Of a stretch of 64,000 nucleotides of DNA, positions 57,496 to 64,000 are shown one piece after another (position 1 is the stretch's first letter; each line of letters opens with the position of its first letter). This stretch comes from an uncultured Eggerthellaceae bacterium. GTDB lineage: Bacteria; Actinomycetota; Coriobacteriia; Coriobacteriales; Eggerthellaceae. The translations under genes were made by a program, and so were the position numbers. The stretch is from assembly GCA_946618265.1 (NCBI GenBank), contig CAMOLA010000005.1:1-64000 (forward strand), read 5' to 3'. The notes below the pieces were generated by a model. It searched no databases. It saw nothing but the letters and a program-made list of their open reading frames with translations, and had not been told where the DNA came from.

Positions 57496-59841
57496 TCATT
57501 TCAACCGCCGCCTGAACCCGATTCCCGTGGCGCCCGCGCCGACGGCGAACGTGCCGAGCGCGAGCGGCGCTGCAAACGGCGAGATGGGGTTCTCGTCGTC
57601 CCAGTCGGGAACGTCGGAATTGGTCTTGTTCATCATCTGGTACACGCGCCAGCGCTTGGCCGAACCGACGTCCATGCCCTCGGGAGCGTCCTCGGTCAAA
57701 ATCGCCCGATCGGTTTCGCCGCCACTCGCATCCTCGGCCTGGCCCCGAGATTGCTCGGCTCCGGCAATTTCCTTGCCATCGCCGTCGGTGCCATCCAAGT
57801 TGCCAGCGCTGTTGCCGCCGCCGGTGCCCGTCGTGCCCGAACCGGCGCCCGTCTTGCCATGCCCCGTGCCGCCGGTGCCATCCGCGCCGCCTCCGCCTGT
57901 GCCGCCGCCCGAACCGCCATTGGTGCCGGAAGGGTCTTTCACGCCAGTGCCACCGCCGCCGCCCGTGGACGGCGCGCCCGCAAGCACGATCGTGATCGTG
58001 TTGATGTAGTAGATTTGGAACGACGTGTTCGCATCGCCCGACGCAAGGCAGCCGAACACCAGGCGAAAGCGCGTGCCCTCGTCGAGGTTCGCGTTCGGAT
58101 TGGCTTCGGAACGGTTCCACTCGAAAGCGCTCTTGTAGGCCAGGATCGGGGCAACGATCTCGCCTTCAGCGCGCGATCCCACGTCATAGTTGGGGAAGTA
58201 GTACCGCGGGCCGCTTTCGAACAGGTAATTGTACGAGACGGGATTGTCATAGCCGTCCGCCGTGCCGAACCGGTACTGCAGCACATCGCCATCGGCAACC
58301 GATATCAAACTGACCACGTCTTTGAACAGAAAGCCCTCGGCCGTAATCACGCCGAAACGCGACCCGTTGGCCACCGTGGCGTTCACGCGGCGGCTGGGAA
58401 GCATGCCCAGAAGGTCGCCGTACGAATATGTTTTCTCGCTCACCACCTCGTCGGGCCGCTCTTCCCATACCACCCTCAGCGTGAGCGAATCGGCGGGGTT
58501 GTATTCGTAGGTGCCCGTGTCGAGCTGCACGTTGGCGGTGTCGACGACGTTCTTGCCGCCGAGGCCTCCCACGACCGAGCAGGTCACATACGCATTGCCC
58601 GAATACTGGCCGGTCTTCAGGCGCCCGGTGTTCTCGTTGATCGTGAACGCCGACGACGCGCTGACGTTCCACGTGATGCTCGTGTCGACCAGCTTGGCGT
58701 CGTACGAGTCACCCGCGCCGGTTTCCTGCACCGTCTCGGAGCCGTCGGCCACGTTGTACCAGGTGACGCGCGCATGGAGCTGATGGAATTCGTTCTGCCC
58801 GTTGTACACGGTAACGCCGCCCCAACGCTCGCCGATGCTGTTGCCGCCTTCGTCGACGATCTCGACGCTCTTGACGTACTTGCCCTCCTGGCCGTCGAAC
58901 ACGATGGTCACCGTGGCAACCGGGGCCGATCCCTGATAGACCTTCGCGTCGCCGACCGTCGCCGTGATGACGACCGTGCCGTTCTTGCCATGGGGCGTGA
59001 CCAGCCCGTCAGGCGACACCGATGCGATCGCGGCGTCGCTCGTGGCCCAGTCCAGCTCGAACGACCCGATGGCGGTCGATGCGTCGGCCGTCTGGTACGC
59101 CACGCCTGTGTCGTCGCTCGAGAGGTACCAGCCGTTCAACTGCACGGTCTCGCCGAAATCGTTCACCTTGATCTGGCGGTAGGCTTTTTCCACGATGCTG
59201 TTGTCGCCCACGAAATGGGTCATGCCCGCATCATCGGGCTTATCCCATTTCAGAAGGAGGGTCTTCACGTAGTAGCCGGACTGGCCTTCTTGCTGTTGCC
59301 GCTCCGCTTCCTGGCGCTGGCGTTCTTCCTCCTCGAGACGTTGGCGCTCCTCTTCCTCGCGGCGCAACCGCTCCTCTTCTTCCTGGCGCAGCCGCTCTTC
59401 CTCTTCCTGACGGATGCGCTCTTCCTCCTCGGCGCGCGCTTGCGCCTCTTCCGCCGCGATGACGGCTTCGATGGCCGCGTTGAGGTCGGCGAGGTTTCTG
59501 ACGAGCGCCTGCTGGTTCGGCGTCAGGCTGTTGTAGGCATCCGCCGCGCTGTCGACGGCCGGGCGGTCATCGACGGTTATCTGCGACGGGGCGGGCAGCG
59601 ACGCGATGATCGCCTCCACCTCGTCGGCGGCGGCGATGTCCAGGGCCTCTTGCTCGTCTTCCACCACCTCGTCGGCGAACGCCGGATCGAACTGCGCGAA
59701 CACGATAAGCGGCACAGGCCCCAGAACGAGCACGAACGCCATGAAGAAGCACGCGAGCGCATGCGCGACCGTGCGCGCATAGCGGCGCCACGTCCGCCTG
59801 CCGCTGCAAATCCGCTCGTTATGTTGACGCCCCTGCCTCAT
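57496..59841 (-). CDS. Membrane-anchored surface protein with coiled coil, Ig-like and sulfite-oxidase-fold-like domains
   Basis: The order in 781 residues is: signal peptide (core FFMAFVLVLGPVPLIVFA), an ADEVEAIIASLPAP/YNSLTPNQQALV helical unit, and a charged coiled coil of EEEERLRQEEEERLRREEE type (about residues 135-190). Ig-like regions with DWATSDAAIASVSPDGLVT follow. Then comes a domain with KTYSYGDLLGMLPSRRVNA and GFLFKDVVSLISVADGD that recalls the molybdopterin-oxidoreductase fold. A Gly/Thr-rich linker leads to a C-terminal helix (LALGTFAVGAGATGIGF) and RRRLK. No LPxTG precedes it. Its place between the binding protein and the ExbB-like gene suggests a surface receptor or a tether spanning the wall. 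Confidence 0.78.
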   Translation of the reverse strand: MRQGRQHNERICSGRRTWRRYARTVAHALACFFMAFVLVLGPVPLIVFAQFDPAFADEVVEDEQEALDIAAADEVEAIIASLPAPSQITVDDRPAVDSAADAYNSLTPNQQALVRNLADLNAAIEAVIAAEEAQARAEEEERIRQEEEERLRQEEEERLRREEEERQRLEEEERQRQEAERQQQEGQSGYYVKTLLLKWDKPDDAGMTHFVGDNSIVEKAYRQIKVNDFGETVQLNGWYLSSDDTGVAYQTADASTAIGSFELDWATSDAAIASVSPDGLVTPHGKNGTVVITATVGDAKVYQGSAPVATVTIVFDGQEGKYVKSVEIVDEGGNSIGERWGGVTVYNGQNEFHQLHARVTWYNVADGSETVQETGAGDSYDAKLVDTSITWNVSASSAFTINENTGRLKTGQYSGNAYVTCSVVGGLGGKNVVDTANVQLDTGTYEYNPADSLTLRVVWEERPDEVVSEKTYSYGDLLGMLPSRRVNATVANGSRFGVITAEGFLFKDVVSLISVADGDVLQYRFGTADGYDNPVSYNYLFESGPRYYFPNYDVGSRAEGEIVAPILAYKSAFEWNRSEANPNANLDEGTRFRLVFGCLASGDANTSFQIYYINTITIVLAGAPSTGGGGGTGVKDPSGTNGGSGGGTGGGGADGTGGTGHGKTGAGSGTTGTGGGNSAGNLDGTDGDGKEIAGAEQSRGQAEDASGGETDRAILTEDAPEGMDVGSAKRWRVYQMMNKTNSDVPDWDDENPISPFAAPLALGTFAVGAGATGIGFRRRLK

Positions 59842-59857
59842 TCAGCTCCTCTTGTAT

Positions 59858-59882
59858 ACATTTGGGGACAGTCCCCAGATGT
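59858..59882. repeat. Palindromic repeat with GGGGACAGTCCCC core (H6)
   Basis: ACATTTGGGGAC and GTCCCCAGATGT pair with one wobble around a central A. It fills most of the 44-bp gap between the binding-protein gene and the surface-protein gene, where it may lower read-through or stabilise the upstream message. Confidence 0.8.
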
Positions 59883-59885
59883 TCG

Positions 59886-61034
59886 CTAGGCCTTCTTCGT
59901 GTACGAATTGCCGAGCATCTTGATGACCTCGTCGCGATCGACGTCGATGCCGTACATCGCCTTGAAGTATTCTTCGGTCACGTCAACCATGTCGACGTCG
60001 TAGTACTGCGGGTACAAAAGGTTCGCCACCCAGTGGATGCCGATCAGGCGGTTAACTCCCGGGGGACGGTCGCACCAAGCCCACGGCTCGTTGGGCATGG
60101 CGTACACGCGGCCGTCTTTGACCGCCTTGATGGTCGACCAGTTCTTGTTGGTGCAGATATCGTCGAAGGCGCCACCGCGCGTGTCGACGTCCCACGAGAT
60201 GATGACCTCCGGGTCCCATTTGAGCACCTGCTCGAGCGAGACGTCGGTCATGCCACCGCCATAGGTCTCTTCGCATTTGGCCGCGCACTTCGCGCCGCCC
60301 TCGAGGAAGCCCAGCATGTGCTGCGAGGTCTCGGGTTCGGTCTGCAGGCCCTCGGGGCCTTCGGCGTAGTACACCGAGATGCGCTCGTCCTCGGGAATCG
60401 TCTGAACCACCGAGTGCACGCGCTCGTAAAATTCGCCGCAAAACGTGGCAAGCTCCTCGGCACGCTGCTCGCGTCCCAGGCAGTCGCCCAGAAACCGGAA
60501 CGCGGCGGGAATCTTGTCGAACGATCCGTCGACGAGCAGGCAGGGCTTTTTCGTCTGCGACTGGAGATCCTCGGCTTCGGAAATATTCTGCTGCGTGAGC
60601 TCGATGCCGCTGATCGAGAACATGATGTCGATGTCCTCCTTCAGCAGCGTCTCGCGGTCGATTTCGCCGTTGTTGTGCAGCGTGCCCAGGTACTTGAGGT
60701 CCTTCGTGCCCTCGGGCAGGTATTTCAGCTGGCGCTCGTCGAACTTCGAGGCCGTGCCGCCGAGCAGGTCGGGGCATAGGCACGTGATGTAGACCTGGGC
60801 GAGCGCCGAGGTGAAGAACACTTTCTTGATCTGGTCGGGCGTGGGAATCTCGCACTCGCGGCCCGCATCGTCGGTCACCGTGCGCTTGTGCAGGATGGTC
60901 GAATCGGCAACTTGCTGCACGCTCCCGCAACCGGCAAGGCCGCCGGCCGCCACGCCTCCGGCAAGCGTCACGAGCAGTCCGCCCGCACAGGCGCGCATGA
61001 ACGCGCGTCTCGTGCATGTCGTCTCGTTGGCCAT
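59886..61034 (-). CDS. Tat-exported ABC substrate-binding lipoprotein (FecB/BtuF-like)
   Basis: The start MANETTCTRRAFMRACAGGLL carries a twin-arginine motif (TRRAFM) and a lipobox LAGCGS (Cys about residue 35). The mature part begins RTVTDDAGRECEIPTPDQIKKV, the usual opening of cluster-A binding proteins for iron-siderophore, heme or cobalamin. Later stretches are DIMFSISGIELTQQNISEAEDL and DPEVIISWDVDTRGGAFDDI. Tat export suggests that it folds or binds a ligand before export. It lies 34 bp after the ATPase gene. The ligand cannot be read from the sequence. Confidence 0.9.
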   Translation of the reverse strand: MANETTCTRRAFMRACAGGLLVTLAGGVAAGGLAGCGSVQQVADSTILHKRTVTDDAGRECEIPTPDQIKKVFFTSALAQVYITCLCPDLLGGTASKFDERQLKYLPEGTKDLKYLGTLHNNGEIDRETLLKEDIDIMFSISGIELTQQNISEAEDLQSQTKKPCLLVDGSFDKIPAAFRFLGDCLGREQRAEELATFCGEFYERVHSVVQTIPEDERISVYYAEGPEGLQTEPETSQHMLGFLEGGAKCAAKCEETYGGGMTDVSLEQVLKWDPEVIISWDVDTRGGAFDDICTNKNWSTIKAVKDGRVYAMPNEPWAWCDRPPGVNRLIGIHWVANLLYPQYYDVDMVDVTEEYFKAMYGIDVDRDEVIKMLGNSYTKKA

Positions 61035-61068
61035 TTCCTCATTCCCCCTTCGATCCGGCAAGCCGACG

Positions 61069-61950
61069 TCACAGCGTTGCTGGCTTCTCGGCTCTGTCCG
61101 TGCGTATGACCGGCACGCAGACGCGCACCGTTTCGCCACTCGCCACCGTCACGTCCGTGACGTACGATTCCGTCCCGTAAATTCGGCGGAGGTTCTCCGT
61201 CGTGATGATGTCTTCCGGCTTCCCGTCGCCGATGACCTGACCCGCCTCCATCATGATGACCCGGTCGCTGCAGAACAGCGCATGGTCCGGGTCGTGCGTC
61301 ACCATGAGCACCGACATGCCCATGCGCGAGAGCCCGTGCACGCATGACAGCACGAGCTGCTGGTTCCCGAAATCGAGGCTCGCCGTCGGCTCGTCCATGA
61401 CCAGCAGGTCGGGCTGCTGGGCCAGGGCGCGCGCGATGAGGACGAGCTGCTGCTGACCGCCGGAAAGCTCGGTGTACACCTTGTCGGCCAAGTGCTCGAT
61501 GGAAAGCTGCTGCATGGCGCGGTACGCAATGACCTGATCGCGTTCGCCCACGCTCGTCGCGATGCCCGTGAGGTAGGGCGTCCGACCCAGGATGACCACG
61601 TCGGACACTTTGAACGGGAACGGCGGCGTATGCGCCTGCGGGATGTAGGCGAAATGGCGGGCGCGTTGCTTCTCGTCCATTTCGTCGATGTTCTCGCCCT
61701 CGATATGCACGGAGCCGCCGAACGGCTTCGCCAAACCCAGCAGGTTCTTGAGCAGCGTGGACTTGCCGCATCCGTTTGCCCCGATGACGCACACGAATTG
61801 ACCGCGCGGAATGTCGAAGCTCACGCCGTGGACGATTTCCTTGTCGCCATAACCCGCGCGCAGGTCGCGCACTTCCAGCATCGGGGCAGACAGGGGAACC
61901 TGATGCGCCTGCACCGTTTCTTGCGAATCGCGTTGATTGGCCACGATCAC
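61069..61950 (-). CDS. ABC transporter ATP-binding protein (FecE/BtuD-like)
   Basis: The ATPase drives the FecCD-type permease. It has Walker A VIGANGCGKSTLL, a Q-loop in FAYIPQAHTP, the signature ELSGGQQQLVLIARALAQ, Walker B LLVMDEPTASLD and the H-loop MVTHDPDH. The sequence between Walker A and the signature (FPFKVSDVVILGRTPYLTG) is typical of iron and cobalamin importers. I chose the GTG at 61950, whose GTGA overlaps the permease stop codon; ATG at 61881 is an alternative. Length is about 293 residues. Confidence 0.93.
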   Translation of the reverse strand: MIVANQRDSQETVQAHQVPLSAPMLEVRDLRAGYGDKEIVHGVSFDIPRGQFVCVIGANGCGKSTLLKNLLGLAKPFGGSVHIEGENIDEMDEKQRARHFAYIPQAHTPPFPFKVSDVVILGRTPYLTGIATSVGERDQVIAYRAMQQLSIEHLADKVYTELSGGQQQLVLIARALAQQPDLLVMDEPTASLDFGNQQLVLSCVHGLSRMGMSVLMVTHDPDHALFCSDRVIMMEAGQVIGDGKPEDIITTENLRRIYGTESYVTDVTVASGETVRVCVPVIRTDRAEKPATL

Positions 61951-63140
61951 CACCCCCGCATGTTCTTGCGGTAGATGAAGATGAAGAACGGAACGCCCAG
62001 GATGGACGTGAGCAGGCCGATGGGAATCTCGGTCGAGAACAGCATGCGCGCCACGTCGTCCACGATGAGCAGGAACACGGCGCCGACCGCCAGCGTGGTG
62101 GGCAGCAGCAACCGGTAGTTGGGACCCACGATGGCGCGCGTCAGGTGCGGCACGACCAGGCCGATCCAACCGATGATGCCCGCCACCGCGACAGAGCACG
62201 ATGCCAGCAACGTTGCCGCGAATATCACGATGAGGCGCGTCCTGCCGGTGTTGATGCCGAGGCTGCGCGCTTCCTCCTCGCCGAACGAGAGCACGTTGAG
62301 CTTCCAGCGCTGTGACATGAGCAGGGCAAAGCCGATGAGCATCGGCAACAGGATGACGATGAAATCGGTCAAGGTGATGCCCGCGAAGCTGCCCATGAGC
62401 CAGAACGTGATTGCCGGCAGCTTGTCGTCGGCGTCGGCCACGAGCTTGACGATGGAGGTGCCCGACTGGAAGAGCGTCCCCACGAGGATGCCGCCCAGGA
62501 TGAGCCCGAGCATGGCGTCACCGCGGATGGCCCGGTTGAGCCCCACGACCATGCCGACCGCCACCATGCCGCCCGCGAATGCGAACAGCTGGATGAACGC
62601 GTTGGGCAGGTTGAGCAGCATCGCCAGGCACGCGCCGAAGCTCGCGCCCGCGCTCGCGCCGAGCAGGTCGGGCGAAACGAGCGGGTTTTTGAACATGCCC
62701 TGATAGCTCGCGCCCGCCATGGAGAGTGCGCCCCCGACGAGGAGCACGACCACGACGCGCGGCAGCCGGATGTGGAACAGGGCAGCGTCGAGGCTCTCGT
62801 CGGTTGCCGCGTACACCGGGTTCAGAAAATCCATGGTCGACCAATCCCACGTGCAACCTGCTTGGATGTTCAGGAAGAACACCGTCACGCCCTCGAAGGT
62901 CCCTTGCATGATCTGGCCGACGTCGGTCGAATAGCGCCCGAGGCAGTACGACCCCGCGAACACCACGGCGACCGCAAGAGCGATGAGAGCCTTCTTGCCC
63001 ACAGGCAACCGAAGGTCGAACAGCGCTGCAGCCTCGCGGCTCACGCGCTCCTCGTCGACTCCCCCGCCGAGTATTTTCGCCTGCGTTGCCTCCATGTTTC
63101 GTTTCGTCTCGTCCTCGTTCGATACATCTCGTTTGCTCAT
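61947..63140 (-). CDS. FecCD-family ABC permease
   Basis: The permease has about ten membrane helices after a 50-residue cytoplasmic N-terminus. Diagnostic stretches are IRLPRVVVVLLVGGALSMAGASYQGMFKNPLVSPDLLGASAGASFGA, the coupling-loop region GEEEARSLGINTGRTR, and GIIGWIGLVVPHLTRAIVGPNYRLLLP. These place it with transporters of iron-siderophores, heme or cobalamin. I chose the ATG at 63140 (MSKRDVSN); 63158 and 63095 are alternatives without a clearly better ribosome site. It is the first gene of a probable operon that runs to the ExbB-like and DUF2149 genes. Confidence 0.92.
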   Translation of the reverse strand: MSKRDVSNEDETKRNMEATQAKILGGGVDEERVSREAAALFDLRLPVGKKALIALAVAVVFAGSYCLGRYSTDVGQIMQGTFEGVTVFFLNIQAGCTWDWSTMDFLNPVYAATDESLDAALFHIRLPRVVVVLLVGGALSMAGASYQGMFKNPLVSPDLLGASAGASFGACLAMLLNLPNAFIQLFAFAGGMVAVGMVVGLNRAIRGDAMLGLILGGILVGTLFQSGTSIVKLVADADDKLPAITFWLMGSFAGITLTDFIVILLPMLIGFALLMSQRWKLNVLSFGEEEARSLGINTGRTRLIVIFAATLLASCSVAVAGIIGWIGLVVPHLTRAIVGPNYRLLLPTTLAVGAVFLLIVDDVARMLFSTEIPIGLLTSILGVPFFIFIYRKNMRGW

Positions 63141-63236
63141 ATTCGAACAAAAAAACAATCCATGTGCCAGACTTCCTACCGTCGTTTGGATTGCTTTGAT
63201 TCGACAAGTTTATTTGGTTTCTAGTTTATATGCAAT

Positions 63237-63242
63237 ATTATA
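63237..63242 (-). promoter_or_regulatory. Putative -10 box of the uptake operon
   Basis: TATAAT on the minus strand lies in an AT-rich stretch about 97 bp before the permease start. No good -35 box at standard spacing is seen. Confidence 0.4.
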
Positions 63243-63266
63243 TAGCTTTTATCAGGTGAAATAAAA

Positions 63267-63276
63267 ACGAAACGTG
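63267..63276. promoter_or_regulatory. ACGAAACGTG motif upstream of the uptake operon
   Basis: Exact copy, here about 25 bp upstream of the putative -10 box, a position fit for a regulator. Confidence 0.4.
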
Positions 63277-63382
63277 TTATTACGTGATGAACAGTGACGA
63301 AATTGGCAAAAAATGTCCGCACACGAAGGCGGGCGATTCTCGCGTCACCATCGAAGGTGCACAGGAAGTTTGGTCATATATC

Positions 63383-63417
63383 GACTGACCGAAGGGGAGT
63401 CTCCCCTTCGGTCAGTC
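63383..63417. repeat. Perfect 35-bp palindrome (H10)
   Basis: Arms GACTGACCGAAGGGGAG pair perfectly around a central T. It is almost the same as the palindrome at 23338-23370, with GGGG in place of AGGG. Confidence 0.9.
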
Positions 63418-63477
63418 AGGGGCCATCCGTAAAAGGATGACTAACTAGAGCATCAACTTCCGGAAGCTACCTACGAG

Positions 63478-63512
63478 AAAGGCGGCTTCCACCCCGAGGG
63501 GAAGCCGCCTTT
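63478..63512 (-). terminator. Terminator-like hairpin of the DUF364-like gene
   Basis: AAAGGCGGCTTCC and GGAAGCCGCCTTT form a 13-bp perfect stem about 50 bp past the stop codon. Only three T end the stem on the minus strand. Confidence 0.65.
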
Positions 63513-63562
63513 CCAATTGACCCAAATAAAATCGCAAGGCACCGTTACCCTGCAGCCAATCG

Positions 63563-64000
63563 TTACTCGGGCTTATCGAGCGCGAGCATGCTGAGCGCCT
63601 CACCGAAGAACTGGCCGGCACCGTTCATCACCGCGAAGCGAACTTTCTCCGGATCGACCACGACGCTGCCGGAGAGGCTGTCAACGCCGTAATCGAACAG
63701 CACCGGCGACATGACCACGCTCGGGCCGACCATGACGGTACGCGCGTTCTCCGCGAGCTTCAGCAGGCGCGGCGCCGTCTTGTTGATCAGCGTGACGCCC
63801 GTGTAGAACACGAGCTGCGCCTCGGGAATAACGTACTCGCATGCCGGATCGGGAGTGTCGAGCTCGTCGCGCACGTTGCGCTCCAGGACGGTGAGGTTCG
63901 CACCGTGCTCGATCAGACGCTCGGGATGCGGAAAATGACCGACCATGACGACGTTCTTGCCGTTCATGAAGTCAGCCTCCAGCTCGAAGGCGTCCATCTT
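63563..64000 (-). CDS. DUF364-like protein, putative heavy-metal chelation domain (5' incomplete)
   Basis: The frame is open to the window edge; the Met at 63997 is probably internal because the family has about 230-260 residues and only about 145 are visible. The visible part resembles the C-terminal domain of DUF364: GKNVVMVGHFPHPERLIEHG, LTVLERN, and LVFYTGVTLINKTAPRLLKLAENARTVMVGPSVVMSPVLFDYGVDSLSGSVV. Structures of this family suggested a metal-chelating role, which is not proven. No signal peptide can be judged. It lies upstream of the uptake operon on the same strand, so a link to metal handling is plausible. Confidence 0.75.
   Translation of the reverse strand, partial: KMDAFELEADFMNGKNVVMVGHFPHPERLIEHGANLTVLERNVRDELDTPDPACEYVIPEAQLVFYTGVTLINKTAPRLLKLAENARTVMVGPSVVMSPVLFDYGVDSLSGSVVVDPEKVRFAVMNGAGQFFGEALSMLALDKPE

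Larger units (their letters stand above)
63159..63562. other. Promoter region of the uptake operon
   Basis: These 404 bp hold, on the minus strand, a TATAAT box (63242-63237), an ACGAAACGTG motif (63267-63276, 127 bp before the permease start), a dispersed palindrome and a terminator-like hairpin. I found no cobalamin riboswitch features. Confidence 0.6.

Noticed and set aside
63159..63562. Cobalamin riboswitch upstream of the uptake operon
   Set aside because: No B12-box-like word or long structured leader was found.
1..64000. tRNA or rRNA genes
   Set aside because: Scanning intergenic stretches showed no cloverleaf-like or conserved rRNA sequence.

Overview
The window reads as a chromosomal segment of a GC-rich, monoderm anaerobe, most likely a coriobacterium of the Eggerthellaceae (inference). 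The grounds are high GC coding sequence, Tat and Sec lipoproteins, abundant molybdenum genes, and very large MBG-like/GLUG surface proteins with lysine-rich C-termini. Almost all genes are on the minus strand. I see no rRNA or tRNA genes and no convincing CRISPR array.

Layout. 0-2.7 kb: 3'-incomplete secreted PI-PLC-like protein. 2.8-4.6 kb: IS1634-type transposase with a damaged 5' end. 5.2-9.3 kb: small orphan ORF, GNAT acetyltransferase, MntP manganese exporter, DUF1846 protein, gamma-carbonic-anhydrase-like protein. 9.4-18.6 kb: molybdenum block with moaC, moaA, modC, modB, modA, a solitary metal-type binding lipoprotein, a MarR regulator and an HTH plus periplasmic-binding-protein-like regulator. 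18.9-21.7 kb: GH73 peptidoglycan hydrolase, an intergenic region that looks like two homologous tandem small RNAs, and a THEP1-like NTPase. 21.9-44 kb: surface-protein island with two operons that each pair a giant beta-helix/Ig-repeat protein with a subtilisin-like protease, plus two other secreted proteins. 44-50 kb: TetR regulator, zinc-ribbon membrane protein, moeA, hipBA, and mop (molbindin). 50-56 kb: two more secreted Ig/GLUG proteins. 56-63.2 kb: a likely single operon with a FecCD-type permease, ATPase, Tat lipoprotein, coiled-coil surface protein, ExbB/TolQ-like channel and DUF2149 (ExbD-like) protein. 63.5 kb to the end: C-terminal part of a DUF364-like protein.

How they fit together. 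ModABC would import molybdate, Mop would buffer it, and MoaA, MoaC and MoeA make the cofactor. The HTH-PBP protein is a candidate molybdate or cofactor sensor, and AT-rich inverted repeats upstream of modA, moaA and moeA are candidate operators. A second motif, ACGAAACGTG, recurs in several promoter regions. The 56-63 kb operon looks like an ABC uptake system linked to an ExbB/ExbD-like energising pair in an organism that should have no outer membrane. This is the best candidate in the window for a poorly described system.

Intergenic DNA is rich in palindromes. One family keeps a GGGACAGTCCC or GGGAGTCTCCC core while its flanking arms vary in a compensating way. Larger MITE-like elements carry GAAACGGGTCTCCAGGG ends and often sit exactly at stop codons. 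All coordinates and start choices come from reading the sequence; no database search was run.
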